Of a stretch of 64,000 nucleotides of DNA, positions 1 to 12,500 are shown piece after piece. This DNA is from Tubiluchus corallicola (taxonomy: Eukaryota > Priapulida > Priapulimorpha > Priapulimorphida > Tubiluchidae), in NCBI GenBank assembly GCA_030141605.1, contig JAQGDQ010000088.1, positions 434,001-498,000 of the forward strand, in the 5' to 3' direction. Made by a program: the position numbers and the translations under genes. The notes under the pieces are model-generated. The model searched no databases. It saw nothing but the letters and a program-made list of their open reading frames with translations, and was not told where the DNA came from. Each line of letters opens with the position of its first letter. Position 1 is the first letter of the stretch.

Positions 1-2528
1 TATTATGGCCAAATCAATTTATTTCATTCCAGCAATACATATACAATACATCAACATAAAATATCATGAGAAAAACAGCAGTATACCAGCTAAAAAATCA
101 TTGTTGAAAGCAAATTAACGAAATAAATTAATTGTTGCATGAACCTTGAAATCGTTGCTTGTTAAGATCATGAATGAGTGAATAAAAAACGAATGATGTT
201 TGCTTTATGTTCAATGGTACCCAATTAAACTTGTACATCCGGGGTAACAAAGCACATTCATTCTGACACAAATCAGCAAACATCGTTGGTAAACAATCGT
301 AGGTTTCTAAAATTTGATGTCAGCTTAAATTCTAGCTGTTTGATTTTTCTAATCTTTTCTTTCTGTAGATATGAGAGAAAGCGACCGTTAACCGTCATTT
401 GAATGACATGTCTGTAAAAATTAACCTTTAGGTTATGTAAATTAAACAAGTCTTTTAATGATTTTTTAAAGAGCCAATTTGATATTTCATTGAAAAGTAT
501 CTCGTCACTACCAGTTTACCCTAAACGCATGGATGTAGGTAAAAATGCTCAGGTAAAAATGGCACAGGAAAAAATGGCAAACGCATAGTAAAATACGTGT
601 TTAGGGTTATCTCTCAAAAGGAAGTTATGCTTCAACTCAGTTTGTCTGTCTGTGTAGTTTTTTGTCTGTAATGACAGTAAGCCTAGCTTTTACGCAAGAA
701 TTATGTAATGTACAGACTTCCAAGAAACGTTGTGAAGAAAGGCGAGTATAGAGTGCCAATCGGGATTTTTTTCGCCGTTCTTTTTTTGTAAAACTTGGCC
801 AAACGTCACGTACAGAAAAAAACACTTCGTGGAGGTCTCAGAAGGGGTGTTTAGTACTTACTTTTTTTATTTCTGCCTGGATAAACAACTATACGAGGTA
901 GTTTCAGTTCCATTTTGAAAAATTCTCGCTCGCTGGTAACTAAAACTGTGTAACGTACGCTGTGCATAAGCTTTGCTTTTTAATGTGTATAACCTTATTA
1001 TTGATTATCGTGCATTATTGTTTATCAATCTATTTATTGAAACAAATATTTTGTGAGTCTATATAATACCTTTACAGGTGCATTTTTACATGCTTGCTTG
1101 TTTATCTTTGTGTTAAATTTTTTTTAGTCAAAAGAATCAGACGAATTTTATCGCGCACCGCATGGATATATCATTTGGATGGAATATTTTTTTAACTGAC
1201 ACCAAATCCTGGAAACCATCATTTGTTGTAAAAATAACAGTGCTCTCTGCGATCGACAGTTCAGTCCTAGTCTGTCAAATTTCAATAATCCTAAAGTTAC
1301 CAAAAAGAAGAATCTCACTGTTGGCAAAAAATGCATAATCTACGGTGCCTTTCTGAGCAAAGTTACCTAAGATTGAGATGAGCAGTCTAACGTTTTGTAA
1401 TTGGTCATTGAACACATACATGACATTATGTTTAAATCATGCTGTCGCAAAAATCAGTAAATGGCCAGTACAGGTCCTTGTATTAATGTGTTGTCAGCAT
1501 AGTATTTGAATAACAGATAGTAGATGGGCTGTCAAGCAATTCGAGTAATGCTATACTATTGACAGAACTATCTTCTTTCTTGTCGGGAATAGTATCTGGG
1601 GAATATGTAACTATTCATGATATGCTTTATACAAATGTTCGCAGTCCTGATATTATAAATGCACAGCTGTTAAGTTAGTAATTAAGCTGTAATCACCTGT
1701 GCTGGACTATCTCTACCTCCTCCCTCACTAAAGAATGGTACGAATCCAAAATGGACCAATCACATCGCTGGAGTTGCGTCAGAAACCGGCTTTGTGCACG
1801 CTGCTACCATCCGTACTCGCATCTTATGGTCGCAGTTGTAGCGTGGTTAGTAAATATTTACGAGCGCACGAGGTTTTATTCAGAAGTATACATACTCATT
1901 CAGTAGTCTCATTCTGATTGCGTCTTGTTTAAAACGTTTAAATGGACGAATGGTTTTGTGTCTAACCGTACTGAAGTTTTTTCTGGGTGTAAGTATTAGT
2001 TTGTAATCAGTGACTATGGACGTGTTACAGCTGCGTTACATTACATGAAAGTGCAGTGTCACAGTGGCTGTATGCCATCATTTATCTCGTCTCCAAGTTT
2101 TTACCATACAGTCTTAGAATCTAAAAAGAGATCTAAATCTATTTAAAAAATCTGTTTACGTGATTTACTACTTCTAATATTTTCATCCATCTCTCAAAAT
2201 TTTATTGCTCCGGCAGGTAATATAAAATGAGTTTTATAGTTACAACGTGTACCTGAGGTTTGGTACTGGATCCGATTATTATTTTGTAGGATGCGCTCCG
2301 ATGCACGCTTCCAACTTTTTTATTTGTACACCACACAAATAAAACTGCTCAATACTCAATTAAACTGCACGGCGGCAGGTGTTAGAATTAATTGTTTTAA
2401 GATGCAACTGGGCAAATGTGTGATTATGTGTATGATGCTCATGTAGATCGAATTTAATATTGCTGAAGCATAAAAGTATAGGACAGCCGATTACATTGAA
2501 CATGTTCCTTATAGGGATGTAAAGAAGC
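1..2528. other. AT-rich noncoding DNA
   Basis: I see no exon, RNA gene or intact mobile element here. The few short open frames lack recognisable protein similarity or good splice context. The last eight bases (2521-2528, AAAGAAGC) are the left target-site copy of the hAT element that follows. Confidence 0.5.
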
Positions 2529-3616
2529 TAGGGATGTTAACAATAACGATACGTATCGATAATTATCGTATCAATACGAAAAATTCGTTTTTTTCGTTAT
2601 TGTATCGATATTATACTAAGTATATCGTTATCTTATCAGTTTTGGTTTATATCATTGCTTATCTTTTACCTTTATAAAATTGCTTCACTTTGCTGTTCAA
2701 TTTACTTACAGCAATTAAGCAAAACAGTGGATAAAAAGAATTATTTAAAATTATAACCTTGTCAGATGCATGCAGTTGCACTTTCACTTTGCAAAGCGAT
2801 TATCTTTATTCTGATTCTGAAACATACAGACTTGCGGATTCCGAATACTGTGTACCATATTTTTGGTGTCATCATCCTGGACATGTGTAATTGTGCAGCT
2901 CGCACAGATAGATCTTTATATCGCGATAATCTATGTATCTATAGCAGCTTATTTATTTATGAACCATTATAACAACAGAGCAGAAAATTTCATCGTAGTC
3001 ACGTAATGGTTACATCAATCCGCCTGCAAAAATATGGGGTTCCATAACTTACAGACACCTTGCATGTGACGTTTCAGTCCGTCAGTGCTTACTGACTGTT
3101 TAGCAGAAATCATAGCTGATAAACAGTACAGCGGAATTTATCAGAATCATTCTAATTTTATTAGTGAAGATTCAAAAACATTCGCCGCCTGTAAGAACTG
3201 CAAACAAAATTACACGCATTACAGCTCAACTACAATTTTGGCTAAACATTTGAAAGAGGTAAGCATCAGTGATAATCATAGATGTAGTTGCTAAACGATT
3301 CATTCCATCCGCCTGGCTTCTTATTTCTCGCTCTGCAAGGAACAACGAGCTGCTCTGTGTGAACGTTAACGTGTGTTAAAATGTAATAATTATAATTATA
3401 GTTGGGTATTATGCTTCTTTATTTAACATAAAGACACAGAAAACTTGTGTTTCATAACTAGCGGCCATTAAAGGGTACAGCACTTTAATTTTAATTATTA
3501 GAGATACTTTTTCTGTGGGTGTATAAATTTTCTAACTTCAGTATCTTTTTTATCGCTCGAAATAGTTTATCGCGTCGTTGGAAGAAAGTATCGTATTGTA
3601 TCGTTTAACATCCCTA
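2529..3616 (+). mobile_element. hAT-superfamily DNA transposon, internally deleted (nonautonomous), complete ends
   Basis: The element is 1088 bp long and bounded by terminal inverted repeats that begin TAGGGATGTTAA at both ends, a 12-bp perfect match, with CGATAC-type subterminal repeats inside each end. It is flanked by a perfect 8-bp direct repeat, AAAGAAGC, at 2521-2528 and 3617-3624. Eight-base target duplications and this TIR style are typical of hAT elements. It still carries one exon-like segment encoding a BED zinc finger, but only about 360 bases follow it, far too little for the catalytic part of a transposase, so it must have moved with an enzyme supplied elsewhere. Confidence 0.85.
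3085..3258 (+). pseudogene. BED-type zinc-finger exon remnant of hAT transposase
   Basis: The open frame has the hAT BED-finger layout: a CKNC pair, then STTILAKHLK, the usual 'TTxLxxHLK' segment before the closing histidine. It ends in a good splice donor, GAG|GTAAGC at 3258/3259, where autonomous hAT genes often split their BED exon. The catalytic region is gone. In the parent element this domain would bind transposon ends. Seen: motif and donor; inferred: origin as exon 1 of a transposase. Confidence 0.65.
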
Positions 3617-4527
3617 AAAGAAGCGCTTTAATCGTTTTTATAAAAAACTACTAAACTCTTGTTTATGTACTTGATATTTATTGTGTATACAGGAGATAAA
3701 TAAGCTAAATCTTAATCTGAATATGCGATATGCGGGTATTCTGTTAAATGCATGTTACTAGCACTTCCTTTATAAAAAATATATGGCAAGCTAGATGGTT
3801 TTTTTAAAAAAGAAAAATGTGAGAGCAAGAATTTATACGTGAATTCTAAACTAATGCACAAACTAAACCGTGCTATGTGCAAATCAGCAACTGTGTGGTA
3901 ACTAGTAGTTACAAGAGCTGCTTTTCTCTGTCCAAAGCAAAAAAAAACTGCAAGAAAAAGCAGAAATTACTAGCTTTTTTTAGGTTTCCTTTTATCTAAA
4001 TTAATAAATCACAAAACGGTCTGTTATTGTAATTCATTTCTAAATAGTTTGTCGAAAGTCTTTTATGTCTGATTCAAGTAAATATGGTTTGTTTATAGTA
4101 TATAGGCATGGTTATGATTATCAAAATGCACACGTAGTTAATTTTTTTTACACAACCAGTCGCTGTGACCTGTGGGATTGCTCAGATGTAAACCTTAAAC
4201 GTGGCATTTTTCATGTTTCTTCAAATAAGAAATTTGTCTTGCTATTGCAATAGAAAGTGGAGAATTTTGAAATGAAACAGTTAAAGGTAATTCAGGATGT
4301 AACTAAAACCAATAATTAGCATTAGGTGTATTGAATCTACTTTTTGAACAAAGTTTGTCAGTTAAGTGTCTCCCAATTTTTTTACGTTTCTTGATCCCAA
4401 TGTTAGACAATCGCATGATCAGGCCCGATCATCGATTGCATGACCATCCCTGACTACCTTAACAGAATGCTGCGCATACAAAGACTCAGCACTATTACAC
4501 GCATTCAAGGAGGAGGTAACGGCTTGT
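3617..4527. other. noncoding DNA between hAT element and LINE relic
   Basis: It begins with the right target-site copy AAAGAAGC (3617-3624). The rest is AT-rich with no recognisable gene, and an open frame at 4065-4253 resembles nothing I know. Confidence 0.5.
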
Positions 4528-5036
4528 GGAAAAAATACCTTGGTAGCTTGTTAGACATCAAAGGCGACATATAGCGAAAGAAAATTTTAGCAATGTCTAC
4601 TTATTCAGATCTCGCAATGGTTTTTGAAAACAGTAGACATTCTCTTGAAATAGAGGTTGAATCCTTTCAACTTTAGTTTTACCTGTATTTCTATGCAATG
4701 CTGAGCTGTGGATAATAAAAGCTAAACAGCAGAAGGAAATTGATGCATTTCAAAGAAATCTCCATGGAAAGTTGTCATGCCTTGAATGGCCTTATGGAAT
4801 ATCCAATGATAATCTGTATGATGTGGTGAAGAAGAATCCTTGCAGGAAAAGACTGTATTCAAGAACCTCCTCTTATCGTCGGGATTACTGTAAAGCTCTT
4901 GAAATGACAAAAAAATGAGAGAGGTCAGCTACTGACCCATATAGATATACTGCAAAAAGATTTAGAAATTACTACTCTAGATTTGAGGGATATTGCATCA
5001 TGGGTGGTGGTGGCAGATAGGAGTGTAGACCTGTAG
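4528..5036 (+). mobile_element. LINE (non-LTR retrotransposon) ORF2 C-terminal relic
   Basis: Three plus-strand frames joined by frameshifts spell the post-RT tail of a common LINE type: KYLGSLLDIKGDI then KILAMS (about 4530-4600), then KEIDAFQRNL, LEWP, ISNDNLYDVV (about 4735-4830), then a part resembling the 'LxxIxxLxKDL' tail (about 4925-5020). The order matches the family, but stops and indels break it. No RT catalytic core, 5' end or poly(A) tail is visible, so this is an old 5'-truncated insertion. Confidence 0.7.
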
Positions 5037-6063
5037 GGCCTCCAATTTTCAAGGTTTCAAAATTGACCACATTCCAAATGGTAAAGGATCTTTAAGATAA
5101 ATAAACTTCATATTCAGCACCATAACTTTAAAGGTGGAAATTCAAGTTGTGGTGCCAGATCCTTAAGACAAAAAAGTTCAGATCCTGAACCAGACTTGTG
5201 GCCACGTCGTTTTAGTAAACCTCTGCCATTTGTTAATGCAATAAGTTTCCTAAACCATGAAACAGAAGTACAACAAAAGATACATATTGCATGTGCTTCA
5301 TAATTTTTACACATACATTAACTAAGCAAGCTTCACATTTACTTTGTACGTGCAATGTGTATCTTGAGAATTTTACTGCCAATTACTAATATTTCAGTAA
5401 TAATGTGTATCGTTGCTATATGGCACGTGTATCTCTTTTTCACCATAACAATCTACTGACAAAGCAAAAACACCCTTAAATATATTTTATACATGTACCT
5501 AGCATGACGTGTGCAAACCAAAAACTAACACTCGGGCTTGAAAATTAAATAATTTACTAATACGGTGTATTACTAAAATATTAAGATCTGCTAGTCATAG
5601 GCCTATATAGCTATTTTTCTGGACCGTACCAAGTAGTGATAACTTTTTAGATTTCTTTCTTGATCAAACATTAATTAAATTGTGGATCATTGAATAGTAT
5701 GACATATTTATTGTTTTGTAACACAACTTTAGGCTTGGTAAAGTGAAATACTGTTTTATACCTTTTAATATAGATTTTAAAGTATTGTGCTAAGTATTAT
5801 ACAGTAACATACTGCAGAACGTAGTAGAAACGGTCATCGTACATGCACAGGAAAGGAATCAAAATGCTGGTTTTTTAACTTTCTAACTCAAGCCATTGCT
5901 GCTATTCTGATTTTTTAGTTACCTAACTCGAAATTTGCTATTTATAGGTACTGCTGACAAGTGAGTACTGTAATCCTATTCAAGCTGTTGACAGAACGCT
6001 TAACTCATCAGTAACTTAAAAGAACATCAGTCTTTAAAACGATAACATTTTGAAGATATCATC
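5037..6063 (+). promoter_or_regulatory. upstream region and probable 5' UTR of the SLC7 gene
   Basis: There is no coding signal. A possible 3' splice site (TTATAG|GTACTG near 5947) would begin a 5' UTR exon running into the start codon at 6064, which has A at -3 and G at +4. I cannot place a transcription start or a TATA box with confidence. Confidence 0.3.
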
Positions 6064-6505
6064 ATGGCTGAAGCTGAGGGTAACAGTAAAGACAAAGTAG
6101 AACTGAAGAAAAAGGTCAGTCTTTTCAATGGTGTCACCATCATAGTTGGTTGCATCATCGGATCCGGAATTTTCCTGAGTCCTGTAGGTGTCTTAAAGCA
6201 GTCACAGTCCATTGGCGTATCACTGATCGTGTGGGCAGTATGTGGTGTTCTGTCCACTCTTGGTGCTCTGTGTTACGCTGAGCTTGGCACAACAATAACT
6301 AGATCAGGAGGAGACTTTGCTTACTTGATGGAATTCTTTGGCCCTCTGCCAGCTTTCTTGTTTTTATGGGTGTCATTGCTGATCATACGACCAACTTGCC
6401 AAGCAGTTGTGGCATTAACATTTGCTAAGTATGCAACGCAGCCATTCTTCACAGGGTGTGAACCTCCGGATAGTGCAGTGAGATTGTTAGCTGCTTGCTG
6501 CCTTT
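6064..6505 (+). CDS. SLC7 exon 1 (N-terminus, TM1-TM3)
   Basis: It encodes residues 1-147 plus one base, with donor TTT|GTAAGT. The exon contains the discontinuous TM1 GSGIF substrate motif, the TM2 YAELG motif and the conserved linker cysteine (Cys132). Confidence 0.92.
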
Positions 6506-9500
6506 GTAAGTATTTGTCAAACTCTACAAACCATGATTTTGTAAGCTATGTTAGTTAGGATAAGTCCAGCAAAAGTTTATGCTAGTCTCTCAGTGTCACC
6601 TTGTTTACTGCCCAGAATGTGAAACTGATGAATAAAAATTAACAGGTACCATACCAATTTCCTCTTTCTTTGTAGTGGAAATTACAGTCATCTCCATAAA
6701 AATCCCAGAGTATATTTTTGAATATTTTGAATAAAAGTACTCGTCTCCAATAAAAGCAAGTACACCTACCTTCTTTATTGTAATCAAAAAATGCCCCAGG
6801 CACATTTAGCAATATGTAAACATGCTTTTAACAGCCATCAATAAGTGCTTTTGGCAAAACTCTGCATTTAGCAACTGCTCTAATGCATATAACTTGTGAT
6901 ATTACAGTTATTGAAACTTAATGCCTCCACACATTCATTCTTCCTCACATTAATTGATAATTGTAGCCTCTCTTCGAAAAACAGGAGAAAGGGTATGGCA
7001 AAAGCATAAACTCGTCTAATAATAAAGTCAGAGTACAAGTACTACATATCTATGTAATGATGGTGATCTATCACGCAATTAACTAATTTTATGAACTGTG
7101 CTTTTATATAATTAATTAGCTAGATGTTTTGTTTTTAGTAGCTTTTGCTTATTCGTTTTTCTGGTTGGAACTTACGTAAATCTACTGTGTGAGTAATAGT
7201 GAGAGCAGTTTAAGAACACACTTTCAAATCAGATAACTTTCGAATTCTGAAGTTTGCTCATATTTTGCGTAGAGAATAATACTGATAAATGCTGCTTTTA
7301 CTTAATAATATAAGCCGTTTTGTGGAAATCTGAACTGGTGTATTGATTGTGCAAATATCACCAAGTAAACATTTTGGGCTAACACTAAGAGCTTTGCGTG
7401 CAAACGGGACTTCAAGCAAATACAAATTTTCTGTCAGATCAATCTTTTCTCCAGCCTTTTATTCCATTAATAACTTTCTAATTTTCGGAGAATTTTATAG
7501 AGGTTTCCTACCTGCCTACTAGGGTAACCCTTAATGGCCTGAAGTTTTGTGAATGTATTATTTATAAATTCACTTTATTTACACCTGAAAAGTCATAAGC
7601 CTACTTTTCATGTCGAACAGAATAATGTGATACACTACCCGTGACCTTCATAAACAATCATGTTAACTACGCTGGAGAGTGGGGACCATTTTTGTCTTTT
7701 ATCTTTTGTAGTAAAATTTTAAATTATTGGTAATATAGCGAATGTGCCTATAATTTTCATGTACTTACCGTAATTCACAAAAATGGAAGTTAATGTGCAC
7801 TTATGTCGTACTTTTGTCAGATTTGGAAATTTTCTTGTGCTGTGCATTAAAATTTGCAAAACGTGAAACTTTGTTGCTGTTTAACAGGGATTTCCGTATG
7901 GCTCAGCCAAGAAACCGGCTCAGAATGATTTTCTAAATATGTGTTAGGTGGATGAAACTTTTAGCACACGACATAATTGGTAGAAGCTTGCGTGGAATAG
8001 CGGCATACGATTTAACGTTCCTATATTTACTGAATAAATGAGAGACATATTTGCGCTACTTGAGATACTACCGGTGCACGGCCCGTGAAGATTAAATTAA
8101 ATAAAGACTATCTCATAAAGTTATAAATACGCATAAGAAATAAGTGTATACGCATAAGAAATAAGTGCAAATATAGGTCTATTATAAGCAAACTGCCCAA
8201 AAAGTTTCAGTCCCCTGTTCCAATTCCGTAGGCCTCTAACCCTGTTGGTTAGTTGGGGTATCGTTTTTTTATTCTAGATACTGAGTCTGCCTTGCCTGAT
8301 TTTAGTCAGTGAAGTACATACCATAACCACTATGATTGTAAATAATTTCGTGTATCAAGATTATGGTAAAAATACTTTAAAGTTTATAAATGTTTGTTGC
8401 TTTTTATTTATAAATTAAAAAACCTGTTTCGCTGCAGCATTTATAGTATTCATCGAGTAAACTATTGTGTACCACGGCATGCGTAGTTGCTAGTCAGGAT
8501 GACGAAGTGGTTTAGAAAGCTGTAAGCGTAAGACGAATAAAAATCGCCTTTGACCGGCTTTCTGCGCATGATTTGTCAACTCGTCATGCATTTGTGAGCG
8601 GAAACACGTGCTAGCACCTCCGCGCTTTGTCCTGAAAATTTTGTTTCTTGGAAAGAGGCCAGTATCTAAAACACATGGCTTTTTTATTATGCTAGCTAGC
8701 GTAACTATCATTACCCATAGTGATTATAAATGTACATGTATACTGAGCGAACAACAGCTATAACATCATTACCATGTATGGCTGGCGGCTGCCTACACGG
8801 ATTTGGTTTCAGTTAAAAAAGCTGTGTCAGTGAACCGTTGTCTAAACGTAAAACTTAACTTCGTTAATTATGTTTTGTTTGTGCAAAATCTGAGTAAAAG
8901 CTGCTGTGTTTGCTTTTCTCTCCTGCCATTTTCTCTGAAAATAGGGACACTTGGCAAACTTTCGCTCGCTGAATATTTTAACTTCAAGCTAACCAATGTT
9001 GTCTTATAATTAGCAGTTATAATCACAATTTTTTAAAACTTTTAATTATATTAGCTTTTCTGTTAGCTTTGCGTTTACGTTTGAGTCGTAATCATAAAAT
9101 TAATTAAGTTTAATTTTACGTTTAAGTTTAATAAAAAATAATTTGAGTGATCACCGTCAGTTTATCAGTTAGGTATGTTTTCATATATGTTTAGGTTTTC
9201 CGATATGTTTTTGTAGATAGACTTAAGCAATACTTCATTCCCAAGTGCTCTGTGAGCCTATGGGCACACCCACGTGTGCGATACGGAAAAATCATAAAAC
9301 GCTTTACGGAGTTTCTAGAGTTGTGCTGAGAGAAACTATATTATATTAACATTTTGTTAATGAGGATGTTGTTAAATTGTAAAAAATGTTTTTGGTCTCA
9401 TATTGCGGTTTTTTCGTTTGTCTAAATAATCTATCTCTCTGTCGTGGATTCTGCTTTTGAAATAAGTCTTTGCTGGTTTCCATTTCTCTTCGCAATCGGA

Positions 9501-12500
9501 GAGGATTGAATGTAAAGCTTTTTATGTCTTGGTTGTTAATAATGTAATATGGGTGCAGCAGAATGATTCGACACAGATTACATTATGTGGTCAAGGTTCT
9601 TGGGTCAGTGTGCTGAAAGAAAGTGTGTGGTTGCTTCTTTCCGTTAATACACAGTCAAAAACAAGTAAACAACATTGCATTTAGGGCCGAGTAGAAAGTA
9701 GAAACATGTCGCTGATGTCACTGACCGACTAGTTGAGTGCATGGAAAGGGTGTGCTACGGTTGGACTCTGCGGATGTATCTATAGATGCGTTCCTGCCAG
9801 GCACGTGGTTTATAACTGTTACATACTTGCGTACGTGAACATTTAGCTATCTTCAGTGAAAGCTACAATCTTTATCATGGCTTAAGTGGTAAGCGCTAAG
9901 CGTATTTAAGGAGATCAAAATTCACGAAAACATTGTTATGTGTGTCATAGGCGAACCCATTCAAAATAGTTGAGGTTTTTGTTGAGGCTAATAGCAGACT
10001 TGTAACCCGTTGACATGTTTAGGTGATACTGTTGGGCAGTCCAGCTTTCAGCGACAGGGCTGCTTAATGCAAATGTTTTTGGAGGGACCGGAATCTCAAC
10101 TCACTGACAGGGTAATTCCTCATCGACTAGGAACAGATCAAAAAAGTTTATTTTAGTTGTTTGATAATGGATATGCGGACACCAGAAATGTTTAACGGAA
10201 CCTCAGTATTGGAAATTTGAAATTAAAGATGATTTTTATAGTATCGGTGGTTTTGACTTTTTTCTTCGTTCAAGATTTCCCCACAACCAAGGGACCGAAC
10301 GAGTTCTACAGATTCGTAACCCTATAAATTCAGTACGCCGGTGCTGTGAATGAATGCAATGTTCGTGCTAATCACAATTTCAGTTTTACGGTTTATAAAA
10401 TCTGTCTCAGACAGTCATTTAGGCATAATCAGACTTCTAGTTAAATGGTTGCTAATTACCGACAAATAATGAAATTTGATACCGATGATCGCACTCCTAT
10501 GACGTCAATCTTATGGTTGTGTTTGAATAAAGCTTTCAGTGCTGACACATTTTTCTAAATTTTCGCTGTTTTTAGTCGTTATCTGCATGTTAGAAAAGAA
10601 CGCAGTTATTTATTATTTATAGCAAAATAGGCCTAATTGTTCTACATAAATTTTTCTTAAGCCGTTTTGCCTGACTGAACCTGAACATAAATCTTGATAA
10701 ACAAGCGACATTTGCGCCATATCGTAATAACGTTTGCGTTGCGCTTTCATAAAATAACACGTATTGCCACCTTATAGCATACAAGTGTCTGTTAACTCTA
10801 TTTAATGGCTCTTTGTTTTCTTTGGGTTTTCCTGAAATGTGACACAGTGATACTGGGTAATTATTAATCCCACGGGAAAGTACGGTTGAATGGTTAGTTA
10901 TTAGTCTGTAAAATAAAAATTTTTATAGCCAGACAGTTATATGAGTGTACATCTTGTCTACTAATTAAGTTAATTTTGTTTTGTATTAAAATTGTTACAA
11001 GTGATATATTTTGGGGGAAATTGTTCTTTTAATTTACAAAAATGGCGGTTTGTTTCTTTTGCAGGTCTTCTTACGTTTATCAATTGTGTAAGCGTAAAAT
11101 GGGCGATGAGAATACAAGACGTATTTACGTCCAGCAAGCTTCTTGCGTTGGCTATGATCATTATTACTGGTATTGTCTGGATGTGTATGGGTATGTTCAC
11201 AGTTTACACTCGTTCTTCATATAACTTATATTAAAATTAATGTGATAACTTTTTAAGCAGAATTTTATTAATACGAAACACAGGGGTAGTTTTTCTGTAT
11301 CTGTGATATAAAATGAGGCCAGGATCCCAGGAACTCCCGTTAGTTCCATAAACTTCTTTGGTGATGTTATTGTCCGTGGCCCAGATTCATATACGCATCG
11401 TAAGTTTAGGTAGTTGAGTGCATTGTCTTACGACACCTCTGCACAGTGTTGTAAAGTGTATTCACGCCGCCCCATTTTAATGCACTTAACTGCATCTCGC
11501 TAGTACTCTTAATTCGGTGTTAATGAGGAACCACTTAAGCCCGCTACTTGAATTTCATCAAAAATTTAAAGACGCTGAGCGGGACTAGCTTTAGTAAATC
11601 ACCAGCTGTAACAGCAAATTTATCATTAAACCGAATTCGTAAGTAGCAGCCAAAGGCTCGAGCAATGAGGTGGTTTGCTTGCGCCAGTGGACTACTGTTC
11701 GCCAGTACGATTTGCTTGCGCCAGTGGACTACTGTTCGCCAGTACGACTGTCTGCTTTTAGTGCGGCTTGTGTCTATTAGATAATTACTAAAATAACACT
11801 TTCAATGACGTTCTGTGCATTATAATGGATCTGAGTTGACAAATTTCTCTACAAGGCAAAGAAAATGGGAAGGGATGGGAAAGAAAGTATCAATCAACTG
11901 CGTTACGTGATTTTTGAAATGGAACGCTATAGCTTGGTATAAATTACTGAAGAAACAAGTTAACAACATATTTGATACGGTTTTAGCAAAAAAGCAATTG
12001 TAATTTGCAACCACTTCGGATCGGGTGAGTTCCTGGATCAGAATGTCATTCCCCACTCAAATTTGTCAATACTATTAGAATAGCCGGGAATCATGTTCCT
12101 CTTCTCACGTTCATACATAGTAGGCAAGAAACAATTTTGATATAAGTCCTAATATGCATATGGTTTCCTTTAGATGTCAATCTGTATATAAGAACATTAT
12201 ATTATAACATCGTGTTGACATCTCCAGCCAACTGCTTATAGAGCAACTTGTGACTTCTTTGATGTTAATTACGTTGGCCATTCTGTATGAGAAGCCACAA
12301 ATATGTAGCATCACCGCTGTCTTGTCAAGTGTGTATGTTGTGGTCTGATCTTTATATTGCTGTAATTTAAGGACCCTTGCGTGCACCATAATAATATTGC
12401 ATGTCGCGCAATAATATTGCATACACCGTAAATGCAGTAAGTCTAGATAGATTGAAGTCCGTTAGGTTATGTGAAATTTTAGTCACGCACTAGCTTCTGT

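Noticed and set aside
11674-11747. Tandem repeats as a CRISPR array
   Set aside because: Two adjacent copies without spacers in a eukaryotic intron.
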